Assembly: GCF_025847205.1 (NCBI RefSeq)
Contig: NZ_JAOYTH010000001.1
Location: forward strand, 496,001-560,000
Length of the DNA stretch: 64,000 bases
Source of the DNA: Pararhizobium sp. YC-54
GTDB lineage: Bacteria > Pseudomonadota > Alphaproteobacteria > Rhizobiales > Rhizobiaceae
Reading direction: 5' to 3'
The notes under the pieces were generated by a model that was not told the DNA's origin, searched no databases, and worked only from the letters and a program-made list of their open reading frames with translations. Within the stretch, counting starts at the first letter, position 1. Every line of letters begins with the position of its first letter. Shown one piece after another: positions 35,500 through 43,860 of this stretch. The position numbers were made by a program, and so were the translations under genes.

Positions 35500-36645
35500 T
35501 CAGGATCCTGACTTGACTTCGAGCGGCTCGACAACTTGCCCGGGGCGCACCTTTTGTATGCCCTCGGTGACGATCCGGTCCCCGGTGGCAAGGCCCTTGA
35601 GAATGGACAGCTCGCTCCCCTCGCTCTGCCCCGGCTCGATGCGGCGGACCTCGATCTTGTTTTCTGAGTTGACGACAAGCGCAAACGGTCCGGACTGATC
35701 GATCTGGATCGCCGCTTGCGGCACCACCAGCGATTTTTCCGCAGTCCCCCCTTCGACGGTCACGGTGACGAGCTGACCATCGATCAGGATGCGGTTCGGA
35801 TTGGGAAATGTCGCTCGAACCGGCACGGTGTCGGTACCCTGGTCCACCGTCACATCGACAAAGTTGACTTTGCCGGGCTCGCCGTAGCGTTTTCCGTCGG
35901 CAAGCTCGATGTAAACTACGGCTGCGTCGACGGTGCCGCCCAGCGTCCCCTTGCCGGCAAGCTTGTCGCGGATAGCCAGAATTTCGCGCTGTGACACCGA
36001 GAAGCTGACATAGATCGGATCCTGGCTGACGATCGTCGCCAGGACATCGCTCGATGGCCCGATGAAGTTTCCAACAGAATAGGCCGAACGGCCGATACGT
36101 CCGGCAATCGGCGCGCGGATTTCGGTATAGCCGAGGTCAAGCTTGGCTTTGTCGAGCGCCGCATTCAGCTGCGTGAGGCTGCCTTTGGCTTCGCTCTGCT
36201 TGGCCGTGGCCAGGTCAAGCTGGTTTTGAGGGGCGGCACTTTTGGAAACGAGGATCGTCTGCCGCTCCACTTCAATGTTTGTCAGCGATAGCGCAGCTTG
36301 AGCCGATTCGATCGCACCCTCAGCCTGCACAACGGCAGCTTCGTATTGCCCCTTCTCCATGGCGAAGAGCAGGTCACCCTGCTTGACATCCTGCCCCTCG
36401 GTAAAAAGCCGTTTCTCGAGGAACCCATCGACGCGGGCGCGCAAATCGACCTTGTCCACGGCTTCGATACGCCCGGTGAAGGAGACCGATGGCCGGATAT
36501 CCTTCTCGATCACTCTGGTGACGGACACGGACGGTGGCGCCGCGGCCGGTTCGCCACTTTCCTGAGCCGCCGCGCCATGGCTTATTGCAATTGCCGAGAT
36601 GACCAGTGCAGCCGTGACCAATGATCGATAGGCGCAACCTGCCAT
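35500..36645 (-). CDS. RND efflux periplasmic adaptor (AcrA/MexE-like)
   Basis: A 381-residue membrane fusion protein linking the pump to an outer-membrane channel. Residues 1-28 form a Sec signal peptide ending in AAA. A lipoyl-like half (RVDGFLEKRLFTEGQDVKQG), a helical hairpin with heptad repeats (about 95-170) and the second lipoyl half with PIAGRIGRSAYSVGNF are visible. The ATG at 36645 has GGGGGA before it; an in-frame extension to 36714 has no signal-peptide logic. It is the first gene of the two-gene efflux operon. No lipobox is seen, so it is probably held by partner contacts. Confidence 0.92.
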   Translation of the reverse strand: MAGCAYRSLVTAALVISAIAISHGAAAQESGEPAAAPPSVSVTRVIEKDIRPSVSFTGRIEAVDKVDLRARVDGFLEKRLFTEGQDVKQGDLLFAMEKGQYEAAVVQAEGAIESAQAALSLTNIEVERQTILVSKSAAPQNQLDLATAKQSEAKGSLTQLNAALDKAKLDLGYTEIRAPIAGRIGRSAYSVGNFIGPSSDVLATIVSQDPIYVSFSVSQREILAIRDKLAGKGTLGGTVDAAVVYIELADGKRYGEPGKVNFVDVTVDQGTDTVPVRATFPNPNRILIDGQLVTVTVEGGTAEKSLVVPQAAIQIDQSGPFALVVNSENKIEVRRIEPGQSEGSELSILKGLATGDRIVTEGIQKVRPGQVVEPLEVKSGS

Positions 36646-36796
36646 TGAATATCCCCCACAATCGCCACATGTAAAAACTGGCCCCACCTTCCCCTGTCCG
36701 GTCGCAGGTGTCAATCTATGGTCGTCCTCAACTCTCCGGTTCCTGCAGGGTTGTCCTCGGGAAAAACCGCTGGATTTTCCGATCGTTCTTTCGAAC

Positions 36797-36824
36797 GAAA
36801 AAGGCCGCCCCGAAGGACGGCCTC
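36797..36824 (-). terminator. Terminator of trigger factor gene
   Basis: On the minus strand GGCCGTCC and GGGCGGCC pair around TTCG, followed by TTTTTCG. It lies about 30 bases after the tig stop. Confidence 0.85.
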
Positions 36825-36851
36825 TCCAAATTCATGCAGCGATGTGCAAAC

Positions 36852-38333
36852 TTATTCGGCGCTGTCGTCAGCGGCCTTCTTCTTGGCCGGAGCCTTCTTC
36901 TTCGGTGCTGCAGCGTCTTCGCCTTCCGCAGCGTCAGCCTTGGCAGCAGCCTTCTTCTTCGGAGCGGCCTTCTTCGTTTCCGAAGTGCCTTCCTCGTCGT
37001 CAGCCATAAGTTCTTCCTTGCTGACGGTCTTGTCGGTGACCTTCACTTCGGACAGCAGATGATCGACGACCTTTTCTTCGAAGATCGGCGCGCGCAGCGA
37101 GGCAGCGGCACCCGGGGTCTTCTGGAAGTAGTCGATGATCTGCTTTTCCTGGCCCGGGAACTGGCGGAGCTGTTCGAACAGCGAACGCTGCATTTCCTCG
37201 TCGGTTACCTGGACGCCGGCCTTTTCGCCGATTTCCGAGAGAACGAGACCGAGGCGGACGCGACGTTCAGCCAGCTTGCGGTATTCGCCGCGGGCTTCTT
37301 CTTCCGTCGTGTCTTCGTCGGCGAAGGTCTTGCCGGCCTGTTCCAGGTCGGTGTTGATCTGGCGCCAGATGTTGTCGAATTCAGCGTCAACGAGGCGCTG
37401 TGGCGTGTCGAACTGGTAGAGTTCGTCCAGCTGGTCGAGAATCTGACGCTTGACCTTCTGGCGGGTCATCGAGCCGTACTGGCTTTCGATCTGGCCGCGA
37501 ACGACTTCCTTCAGCTTGTCAGCCGATTCGAGGCCGAGCTTGGTGGCGAGGTCGTCGTTGATTTCAACGGCGGCAGCGGCGGCAACGTCCTTGACGGTGA
37601 TGTCGAAGGTGGCTTCCTTGCCAGCAAGGTTTGCAGCCGGGTATTCGGCCGGGAAGGTCACGTTGATGACCTTTTCGTCGCCAGCCTTCAGGCCGACGAG
37701 CTGCTCTTCAAAGCCCGGGATGAAACGGTTGGAGCCGAGAACCAGCTCAGCGTCTTCGTCCTTGCCGCCATCGAAGGCAACGCCCTCGACCTTGCCGAGG
37801 TAATCGATGGTGACGCGGTCGCCGTTGGCGGCCTTGCCCTTCTTGGTTTCGTAGGTGCGGGCATTTTCGGCGATCTTGAGGATCTGCTCGGTGACTTCGG
37901 CTTCGTCGATATCAACGACTTCGCGGGTCACCTTGATGCCGCTGACGTCCTTGAGTTCGATCGCCGGGATGATTTCGTAAGCGAGCGTGAATTCGAAATC
38001 GGCTTCAGCGCTGAGAATCTTGTCCGCTTCGGCTTCGTTCTCGGTCATCGCGATTTCCGGCTGGGTCGCCGACTTTTCGCCGCGCTCGGACAGGATTTCG
38101 GTCGGCTTTTCGCGAACGAGTTCGTTGACGAGCTCGGCCATGATCGACTTGCCGTACATCTTCTTCAGATGGGCGAAAGGCACCTTGCCCGGACGGAAAC
38201 CGTTGATACGGACCTTGTCCTTGGTCTCGGCGAGACGCTCGTTCATACGAGCTTCCATGTCCTTGGCCGGGATAACGACCTTGAGTTCGCGCTTCAGCCC
38301 TTCAGCGAGCGTTTCGATAACCTGCATGTTCAA
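36852..38333 (-). CDS. tig: Trigger factor
   Basis: A 493-residue ribosome-bound chaperone with peptidyl-prolyl isomerase activity. The N-terminal ribosome-binding domain has the signature region [17 protein letters not shown], the middle FKBP-type domain has [20 protein letters not shown], and the helical C-terminal domain follows. The last about 50 residues are a low-complexity tail of Lys-Ala-Pro blocks ([12 protein letters not shown] and similar) that most bacterial trigger factors (about 430-450 residues) lack; it may strengthen contact with RNA or ribosome. A single gene with its own terminator; tRNA-Leu lies upstream on the same strand. Confidence 0.96.
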   Translation of the reverse strand: MNMQVIETLAEGLKRELKVVIPAKDMEARMNERLAETKDKVRINGFRPGKVPFAHLKKMYGKSIMAELVNELVREKPTEILSERGEKSATQPEIAMTENEAEADKILSAEADFEFTLAYEIIPAIELKDVSGIKVTREVVDIDEAEVTEQILKIAENARTYETKKGKAANGDRVTIDYLGKVEGVAFDGGKDEDAELVLGSNRFIPGFEEQLVGLKAGDEKVINVTFPAEYPAANLAGKEATFDITVKDVAAAAAVEINDDLATKLGLESADKLKEVVRGQIESQYGSMTRQKVKRQILDQLDELYQFDTPQRLVDAEFDNIWRQINTDLEQAGKTFADEDTTEEEARGEYRKLAERRVRLGLVLSEIGEKAGVQVTDEEMQRSLFEQLRQFPGQEKQIIDYFQKTPGAAASLRAPIFEEKVVDHLLSEVKVTDKTVSKEELMADDEEGTSETKKAAPKKKAAAKADAAEGEDAAAPKKKAPAKKKAADDSAE

Positions 38334-38499
38334 ACCTTCATTTCACGTTGACAGGGCTCTGTCGGTGTTCTTGTACACGAGCACTTGAGCCGATCCATTT
38401 GCCGGGAGTGGCTTTACGCAAATCAGTCACCGTTTTGCAAGCAAAATGGCGCCGTCCTCTCGATCGACGCCAAGGCAAGCCCTGGACGTCCCTTTATTC

Positions 38500-38584
<85 letters not shown>

Positions 38585-38795
38585 GTTCAGAAAACCGCAG
38601 CGCCTGCTCGCATCGGTACAGAAAAGCCCCGGCAATGCTGCCGAAGACAAGTCCGCACCGGGTTCAGGGCGTTCCCGAGCGCGGCGTCTCTATATCACCC
38701 GTTTCCAAGGGATCAAAGGAAAAATGGGGATCAAGGGAAAAATGCGGATTTTGTCGTGTTCCTGTCACTTGCCCGGCAAATGCCGCCTCCCGCAA

Positions 38796-39377
38796 TCAAT
38801 AAAGCGGCTCTTCATAGAGCGGTTTGCCATCGATCGCGATCAGACGGATCTGCATCCGGCCATCGTCATCGGCCCGCGCGGTGACCGACAGTGCGCTGGC
38901 ATTGCGCGCCTCCTCCAGCACCTTGCCCTCTCCTTCCGGCACATAATAGCGCTCGATGCCGTAATCGACGTTCAGCGAAGATTGTTGGCCATCGGCCGCC
39001 GGATAGAAATAGAATGGTGCGCTGCGGGCAATGACGCTGCCTTCGTTGGCCGTAAGAGCACCGAAGGATGCTTCCGCAACACCCCAGAATCCGTCCGGCT
39101 GCTTTGCCAGCCGCACCGACAACTGCGCATCGGTGGCCTCCGTGGGAAAGCCGCCCGTCACTTTGCCGGCCGGAATGGTCGAGATATTGTAGGCAAGAAT
39201 GACATAGTCACCACGCAACAGGTCGCGCGGGTCGACGGGCACGGTCTTGAGCACCACATCGACACCGTTGCGCAGGATCGAGGCGCGGCTTTCGATCATA
39301 TAGCCGAGGAATGCGGTCTGCAGCAGAGCCACCAGGATTGCGGCGAACAGCGGCCTGATCAACGGATTGCTGTTCAT
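38796..39377 (-). CDS. GDYXXLXY-domain membrane protein
   Basis: A 193-residue protein with an N-terminal membrane segment (about residues 10-28) and a periplasmic domain carrying the name-giving motif RGDYVILAYNIS. Proteins of this family are found beside DUF2157 membrane proteins, and their role is unknown. The start at 39377 overlaps the upstream DUF2157 stop as ATGA, so translation is coupled. The periplasmic part also has ARSAPFYFYPA and IERYYVPEGEGK, which recur in the family. The two proteins probably work together. Confidence 0.85.
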   Translation of the reverse strand: MNSNPLIRPLFAAILVALLQTAFLGYMIESRASILRNGVDVVLKTVPVDPRDLLRGDYVILAYNISTIPAGKVTGGFPTEATDAQLSVRLAKQPDGFWGVAEASFGALTANEGSVIARSAPFYFYPAADGQQSSLNVDYGIERYYVPEGEGKVLEEARNASALSVTARADDDGRMQIRLIAIDGKPLYEEPLY

Positions 39378-40486
39378 GACACGCTCCCTTCGGTTGCGGT
39401 TCTCACCGAGAGCCGTTTTTCCAGCCGGATGACCAGCCAGGCAATGAGGGCGACGACCACACCGGAAATCAGGAAGAAACCGGATGTTCCAAGGATACTG
39501 CCCAGTGTTTCGGAGGCCAGATACAGTGTCTCTGCGGCAAAAACCGCATAGCCGAGAAACCGCACCGCGCCGTTGAGCCGTCCGGCGATGGCAATGCCGC
39601 CAAGTGCCACCGCAAGCGTCGTTGCCCCGATACCGACCTCCTGCCCCAGACCGTCCGCTTCGGTATGCAGCGCTGCAAGGCCCATGACCGCGAGCGCAAA
39701 GCTGTAGAAGGCGGGAGCAGCCCCGGCTTCGCGCGCAAACCGGTAAATCGGCGAAATCGGCAGGCTGACGGCCAGAAACGCCACGAGACCGGCCCCGAAT
39801 AGAAGGAAAGCAAACCAGACTTCCGGCAGTTCGATATAAAACCATCCGAGCCAGGCCAGAGCCAGCAGATAGGCAAGATGCCGGGCAATACCGGCATTGG
39901 TATAGCGCACCAACGCGATGACGATGACGATCAGCAGCGGTATAAGGTAGACATAACCATTGCCCTCGAAGCTCGCATCATTCTCGACCACCAGCTGACC
40001 GAAAACCGCCCATGCGAGGAAACCGCAAAGCACGGAAAGAGCGGCGGAGCGAAAGGCCACGGCCGCCACGCAGGATGCTGCGAACCAGACGAGGAGTGCG
40101 TCCGCTGCATCTCCAGACAGGTGATACATCTGCCCCACCAGTGCGATTGCACCACCGAAGGTCATCGTTGCCAGGACAAGCAGTGCGGCACCCAGCCCCC
40201 TGAAGCTGCGGCCGAGGCAAAAGGCGGCTGCCAGATAAAATGCCCAGATCAGGCCGACGATGCCTGTAACGCGCAGGACGCGCGGGATGGCCTCCCAGTT
40301 GGCGGCCACGAGAAGAAGGATGGCGGCCGACAAGAGGACCGCCGCCAGCACGAGAAGAACCCGTCCGGCGCTGAAGACAGTCTCGCGGGCATCATATTCC
40401 GCCAGCATCATGCTTGCCGCTTTGGCATCGAGCATGCCTTTGGAAACCCAGATATTGAAGTCCTTCTCGATCCGCCCCCGGTACAT
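39374..40486 (-). CDS. DUF2157 domain integral membrane protein
   Basis: A 370-residue protein with about eleven hydrophobic segments. Residues 1-40 are hydrophilic (RIEKDFNIWVSKGMLDAKAA) and form the start of the DUF2157 domain, followed directly by membrane helices. The ATG at 40486 is chosen for the near-perfect AAGGAGG upstream. No transport or catalytic motif is recognisable. It is co-translated with the GDYXXLXY protein. A transporter or membrane sensor is possible but unsupported. Confidence 0.82.
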   Translation of the reverse strand: MYRGRIEKDFNIWVSKGMLDAKAASMMLAEYDARETVFSAGRVLLVLAAVLLSAAILLLVAANWEAIPRVLRVTGIVGLIWAFYLAAAFCLGRSFRGLGAALLVLATMTFGGAIALVGQMYHLSGDAADALLVWFAASCVAAVAFRSAALSVLCGFLAWAVFGQLVVENDASFEGNGYVYLIPLLIVIVIALVRYTNAGIARHLAYLLALAWLGWFYIELPEVWFAFLLFGAGLVAFLAVSLPISPIYRFAREAGAAPAFYSFALAVMGLAALHTEADGLGQEVGIGATTLAVALGGIAIAGRLNGAVRFLGYAVFAAETLYLASETLGSILGTSGFFLISGVVVALIAWLVIRLEKRLSVRTATEGSVS

Positions 40487-40672
40487 CGACCGACCTCCTT
40501 GCATGCGCGTGCTGCGCAACACATATCATAGCCGTTCGCAATTCCTAGAGAAGCGCGTGACCAGATGTTCGTGCCTGCGGGAGATCCACGGTGCGGTCAT
40601 CGTTAACGGAATATGAAGAGTTTCGTGCGAGCCTCCAGCGTGAAGGCAGGCATGGGATGAATCGCAGGGCTT

Positions 40673-40697
40673 ATGCAAAATTTGCATGTCATCCATG
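40673..40697. promoter_or_regulatory. TGCAT-N7-ATG box upstream of tandem small RNAs
   Basis: ATGCAAA-A-TTTGCAT (40673-40687) is an inverted repeat, and TGCAT-N7-ATG (40683-40697) overlaps it. A related box lies before each DUF1127 gene. From the TGCAT to the -10 CTATAT at 40732 the distance is 49 bases, the same as at 41377. The form fits a LysR-type binding site; in Brucella, VtlR (LysR family) is known to activate abcR2 and DUF1127 genes. Confidence 0.55.
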
Positions 40698-40709
40698 ATG
40701 ATATTGCAC

Positions 40710-40737
40710 TGCACAAATCGCAAGCGGTCACCTATAT
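40710..40737 (+). promoter_or_regulatory. Predicted promoter ahead of small RNA 1
   Basis: The -10-like CTATAT is at 40732-40737, with a weak -35 region at about 40710-40715 (TGCACA, 16-base spacer). It would start a transcript near 40744. If correct, small RNA 1 has a leader of some 110 bases before its first hairpin, or is processed. Confidence 0.45.
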
Positions 40738-40857
40738 TGAACTCAAGAAGACGGGACGAGATCAGCGCAAGCGATCGGGGCCGTCAGCGGCAAGGCCAGC
40801 CGCTTCCGCTCAGAAGTGGAAAAGGCCAGCGGACTGAAAGGTTCGCTTCATAGAATT

Positions 40858-40977
40858 CGGAGTGGCGCACTCCTCCTCCCAGCGCCGCTCCGATCCGATG
40901 GGCAACACTCCTCCTCCCAGTTGCTTATCACCATAAATGACGCCCGCTGGACCTCCTCCCCCAGCGGGCGTTATTCG
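40858..40977 (+). ncRNA. Small RNA 1 with three anti-Shine-Dalgarno hairpins (AbcR/alpha-r15-like)
   Basis: Three hairpins are visible. Hairpin 1 (40858-40892): CGGAG and GGCGC pair with GCGCC and CTCCG, loop ACTCCTCCTCCCA. Hairpin 2 (40902-40924): GCAAC/GTTGC, identical 13-base loop. Hairpin 3 (40941-40970): ten-base stem CGCCCGCTGG/CCAGCGGGCG, loop ACCTCCTCCC, followed by TTATTCGTTT as a Rho-independent terminator. The loops are complementary to Shine-Dalgarno sequences. Tandem RNAs of this design in Rhizobiales are AbcR1/AbcR2 (alpha-r15), Hfq-dependent repressors of ABC-transporter mRNAs; the loop form also resembles the CcsR RNAs of Rhodobacter. The 5' end is uncertain and may be as far up as 40744. 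Confidence 0.8.
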
Positions 40978-41144
40978 TTTCAAGAACTCCCCCGATAAGC
41001 CTACCGCTTTCCGTGCGGCGCCTGCACGGATGATCAAATTTTGTGCGCCTGAAAAGCAAGAACGGCGCAGCCATGCATCCGGCACATAGGTGCCATTCGC
41101 CATTGGCTCTACCCGTTTCCAATCGGCGGATTTATATTCAGGAC

Positions 41145-41268
41145 AACTTCGGGGCTGCGCACTCCTCCTCCCAGCGCGCCCTGATGGGATCGGCAACACT
41201 CCTCCTCCCAGTTGTCGATCAGAACAAGCAACGCCCGCCGGACCTCCTCCCCCGACGGGCGTTGTTTT
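41145..41268 (+). ncRNA. Small RNA 2 with three anti-Shine-Dalgarno hairpins (tandem copy)
   Basis: Tandem partner of the RNA at 40858, same design. Hairpin 1 (41152-41181): GGGC, a bulged T and GCGC, pairing with GCGC and GCCC, loop ACTCCTCCTCCCA. Hairpin 2 (41188-41220): GATCGGCAAC/GTTGTCGATC with one G-U pair, identical loop. Hairpin 3 (41229-41261): a CAACGCCCG-type stem with one mismatch, loop ACCTCCTCCC, then GTTTTTTG. A -10-like TTATAT at 41132-41137 would start it near 41145, giving about 124 bases, normal for AbcR. Stems differ from copy 1 but all loops are kept, which shows selection on the loops. Confidence 0.82.
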
Positions 41269-41376
41269 TTGTTCATCACCCTTTGCAATATCCAGCGCTT
41301 CATTGATTTGGCAAACGCGCACGCGCACCGAGTTTGGTCAAATCGTGACCAGAAAGCCTAAAAGGTTTGCAAGAAC

Positions 41377-41393
41377 TGCATGGGTGCGATGCA
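41377..41393. promoter_or_regulatory. TGCAT-N7-ATGCA box upstream of first DUF1127 gene
   Basis: CTGCAT and ATGCAG form an inverted repeat with a seven-base spacer. It matches the TGCATG-N4-C-N-ATG form before the small RNAs. The box lies 49 bases from the -10 CTATAT at 41426, as in the small RNA promoter, i.e. about -61 to -45 from the predicted start, the usual place for a LysR activator. Confidence 0.55.
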
Positions 41394-41403
41394 GCAATGT
41401 CTC

Positions 41404-41431
41404 TGTCATTTTCAAGAGCCAGGGCCTATAT
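41404..41431 (+). promoter_or_regulatory. Promoter of first DUF1127 gene
   Basis: A -35-like TGTCAT (41404-41409), 16 bases, and -10 CTATAT (41426-41431). Transcription would start near 41438, about 50 bases before the ATG. Confidence 0.5.
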
Positions 41432-41490
41432 TCCAACCATCAGATGAGGGCCAGCAAAGGGTGCTGGCAAACCTAGAAAGGACCAGCATC

Positions 41491-41634
41491 ATGAACATTG
41501 CTCGCTCATTCAACAATTGGCGCAAGTACCGTCAGACCTGCAACGAACTCGGCCGCATGTCCGACCGCGAACTGAACGACCTCGGCATCGGCCGTGGCGA
41601 CATCCAGTACGTTGCCCGTCAGGCAGTCAAGTAA
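41491..41634 (+). CDS. DUF1127 small protein, first paralogue
   Basis: A 47-residue basic protein made of one DUF1127 domain. It begins MNIARSFNNWRKYRQTCNEL and has the family core ELxxMSDRELNDLGIGRGDI. An AAAGGA lies 9 bases before the ATG. In other alphaproteobacteria DUF1127 proteins bind RNA (CcaF1 in Rhodobacter) and influence phosphate and carbon metabolism. It lies about 220 bases after the second anti-SD small RNA, on the same strand, with its own promoter and terminator. The shared upstream box suggests joint control with the small RNAs. Confidence 0.9.
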   Translation: MNIARSFNNWRKYRQTCNELGRMSDRELNDLGIGRGDIQYVARQAVK

Positions 41635-41644
41635 GTCTCGCAAC

Positions 41645-41713
41645 CAGCCGGTTCTTCCGGCTGACGCGCAGCGACCAAACGCCCTCCGGTTCAAACCGGC
41701 GGGCGTTTTTTTT
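41645..41713 (+). terminator. Terminator of first DUF1127 gene
   Basis: Two hairpins follow the stop. CAGCCGG/CCGGCTG lies at 41645-41663; then AACGCCCTCCGG/CCGGCGGGCGTT with one mismatch at 41678-41706 is followed by a run of eight T. The second is a clear Rho-independent terminator. Confidence 0.85.
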
Positions 41714-42025
41714 CGTCCAGATTCCCCCTGCAGGGTTCCCGTTTGCGTTTGGCGGATAATCCGACCGCCAGAGCACAGATCAACCATAGCTTTCGATGCA
41801 GCGCAGCATCTCTAAGGCTGCCTTTTTTCCTTGCATAGACACATCCGCAGCGTCGTGTCGCGCAAGCCGCACACCGCCTGTACCGTCGCGCAAATTCGCC
41901 ACTAAAAACACGCCAAAAAAACAAACAGTTAAAACGAAGACCGTATCCACGGGGACAACCATTAACCTATGGCTTCTTTTTCAGCATAGACACTGATTGC
42001 TCAGCGAAGCATCATTGCAATGCAC
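41714..42025. other. Non-coding stretch between the two DUF1127 genes
   Basis: No gene or RNA is recognised here. There is an imperfect repeat of the box type (GATGC at 41795-41799, GCATC at 41806-41810). The second half is AT-rich relative to the surroundings and may hold further promoter elements of the next gene. Confidence 0.5.
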
Positions 42026-42046
42026 AAATGCATAGCAGATGCATTT
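42026..42046. promoter_or_regulatory. AAATGCAT-N5-ATGCATTT box upstream of second DUF1127 gene
   Basis: A perfect eight-base inverted repeat with a five-base spacer, a stronger form of the TGCAT...ATGCA boxes at 40683 and 41377. It lies about 100 bases before the second DUF1127 start. No clear CTATAT -10 is found at 49 bases, so the promoter geometry differs. Confidence 0.5.
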
Positions 42047-42143
42047 TCTTTGCACTCCATCTTTTCCCGCGAAAGGCGTACAAAGGTTTCAACGAAGCAG
42101 GCAATCACTGCACTGCTCATTTGTATCGCTCAAGGAAAAGATC

Positions 42144-42287
42144 ATGAACCCGATTCGTATGGCTAAAAGCTGGATCAACTACCGCCGCACCGTTGCTGAA
42201 CTGGGCAACCTGTCCAACCACGCTCTGACGGACATCGGTATCACCCGCTTCGACATCCGCAACATTGCTTCGCGTTCCTTCCGTTAA
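42144..42287 (+). CDS. DUF1127 small protein, second paralogue
   Basis: A 47-residue protein, same length as the paralogue at 41491. It reads MNPIRMAKSWINYRRTVAEL and has the core ELGNLSNHALTDIGITRFDI, ending in a basic RSFR. AAGGAAAAG lies just before the ATG. The two paralogues differ at roughly half of their positions, so the duplication is old. It has its own box upstream and terminator downstream. An RNA-binding role is inferred from the family. Confidence 0.9.
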   Translation: MNPIRMAKSWINYRRTVAELGNLSNHALTDIGITRFDIRNIASRSFR

Positions 42288-42311
42288 TCGGATCAGGAAT
42301 GTCGAGGGACT

Positions 42312-42339
42312 AAAAACGGCACCACTGGGTGCCGTTTTT
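42312..42339. terminator. Terminator after second DUF1127 gene
   Basis: AAAAACGGCACC and GGTGCCGTTTTT pair around four bases, with T-run on the plus strand and A-run upstream, so it can act in both directions. Confidence 0.9.
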
Positions 42340-42399
42340 GATTCCAGGACCGAGCAGAACCGGTTCCCTTCGCGCCCGCCTTGCTCTAAATAACGGCTC

Positions 42400-43821
42400 A
42401 TGACAGACACATCTTCCTATTCTCCCGTTCACGTCATCGGCGGCGGCCTCGCCGGCTCCGAAGCCGCCTGGCAGATTGCCTCGGCCGGCATACCGGTGAT
42501 CCTCCACGAGATGCGCGGCGTGCGCGGCACGGACGCCCACAAGACCGACGGCCTTGCCGAACTGGTCTGCTCCAACTCCTTCCGCTCCGACGACGCCACC
42601 AGCAATGCGGTTGGCGTGCTGCATGCCGAGATGCGGCTTGCCGGTTCGCTGATCATGTCCTGCGCCGACAGGAACCAGGTTCCGGCCGGTGGAGCGCTCG
42701 CGGTTGATCGCGACGGTTTCTCCGACGCCGTGACTGCGGCAATCGACGGCCATCCGCTGATCACCGTCGTGCGCGAAGAGGTGCCGGGCCTGCCGCCGAA
42801 GGACTGGGATCTCGCCATTATCGCCACCGGTCCGTTGACGGCGCCCTCCCTTGCCAGTGCGATCCAGGCGGAAACCGGCGCCGATGCGCTGGCCTTCTTC
42901 GATGCCATCGCCCCGATCATCCATACCGAAAGCATCGATATGGACATCTGCTGGTTCCAGTCGCGCTACGACAAGGTCGGACCGGGCGGAACAGGCAAGG
43001 ACTATATCAACTGCCCGATGGACGAGGCGCAGTACAATGCCTTCGTCGACGCATTGATTGCCGGCGATAAGACCGGCTTCAAGGAATGGGAAGGCACGCC
43101 CTATTTCGATGGCTGCCTGCCGATCGAGGTCATGGCCGAGCGCGGACGCGAAACCCTGCGTCACGGCCCGATGAAGCCGATGGGCCTCACCAACGCCCAT
43201 AACCCGGCCGTCAAGGCCTATGCCGTCGTGCAGCTTCGCCAGGACAATGCCCTTGGCACGCTCTACAACATGGTCGGTTTCCAGACGAAGCTGAAATACG
43301 GGGCGCAAGCGGAAGTGATCCGCATGATTCCGGGGCTTGAGAAAGCCGAATTTGCCCGCCTCGGCGGCCTGCACCGCAACACCTACATCAATTCGCCGGT
43401 GCTGCTCGATAAATCACTGACGCTGAAATCACGGCCAGGCTTGCGATTCGCCGGCCAGATCACCGGCTGCGAAGGCTATGTCGAAAGTGCCAGCATCGGT
43501 CTGCTCGCCGGCCGTTTCGCTGCCGCGGAGCGCAAGGGCCAGCCGCTGCCGCTGCCTCCGGAAACCACCGCCTTTGGCTCGCTGCTCAATCATATCACCG
43601 GTGGCCATATCGTTTCGGATGACGAACCGGGAAAACGCTCTTTCCAGCCGATGAACATCAATTTCGGCCTGTTCCCGCTGCTCGAGCCGGGCGCGATCGT
43701 CAAGCCGGAAGGCGTCAAGCGCTTCCGTGGCAAGGACAAGACCGTGATGAAGAAGCAGCTTGTGGCGCAACGGGCGCTTGAAGATTGTGCGGCCTGGCTG
43801 AAGGCGGATCAATCCGCCTGA
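42400..43821 (+). CDS. trmFO: tRNA (uracil-54-C5)-methyltransferase, folate-dependent (TrmFO)
   Basis: A 473-residue flavoprotein that makes ribothymidine at position 54 of tRNA using methylene-tetrahydrofolate. The N-terminal FAD motif is [15 protein letters not shown]. The family signature ([19 protein letters not shown]) with an invariant Cys is at about residues 54-72. Further marks are [16 protein letters not shown] and [18 protein letters not shown]. Alphaproteobacteria such as this use TrmFO in place of TrmA. Length is slightly above the Gram-positive form (about 435). It is alone, after the DUF1127 terminator. Confidence 0.95.
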   Translation: MTDTSSYSPVHVIGGGLAGSEAAWQIASAGIPVILHEMRGVRGTDAHKTDGLAELVCSNSFRSDDATSNAVGVLHAEMRLAGSLIMSCADRNQVPAGGALAVDRDGFSDAVTAAIDGHPLITVVREEVPGLPPKDWDLAIIATGPLTAPSLASAIQAETGADALAFFDAIAPIIHTESIDMDICWFQSRYDKVGPGGTGKDYINCPMDEAQYNAFVDALIAGDKTGFKEWEGTPYFDGCLPIEVMAERGRETLRHGPMKPMGLTNAHNPAVKAYAVVQLRQDNALGTLYNMVGFQTKLKYGAQAEVIRMIPGLEKAEFARLGGLHRNTYINSPVLLDKSLTLKSRPGLRFAGQITGCEGYVESASIGLLAGRFAAAERKGQPLPLPPETTAFGSLLNHITGGHIVSDDEPGKRSFQPMNINFGLFPLLEPGAIVKPEGVKRFRGKDKTVMKKQLVAQRALEDCAAWLKADQSA

Positions 43822-43829
43822 ATGGGCTT

Positions 43830-43860
43830 ATACCAAGCCTCTAGCATCGAGACTTGGTAT
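43830..43860. terminator. Possible bidirectional terminator hairpin
   Basis: ATACCAAGCCTC and GAGACTTGGTAT form a 12-base stem (one mismatch) between the convergent trmFO and the unknown gene at 43841. No T-run is present. Confidence 0.4.

Noticed and set aside
36708..38351. Plus-strand open frame of 547 codons opposite tig
   Set aside because: Its odd Phe/Leu/Val-rich composition comes from reading the antisense of trigger factor codons.
40858..41270. CRISPR array suggested by regularly repeated CTCCTCC units
   Set aside because: The repeats are short, lie in hairpin loops, differ in spacing and are explained by two tandem small RNAs; no cas genes are present.
40810..41328. Minus-strand open frame of 172 codons with internal repeats across the small RNA region
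   Set aside because: Its repeated Gly/Pro-rich protein pattern is only the translation of the duplicated anti-SD loops and terminators. There is no Shine-Dalgarno sequence, and the RNA folding explains the conservation better.
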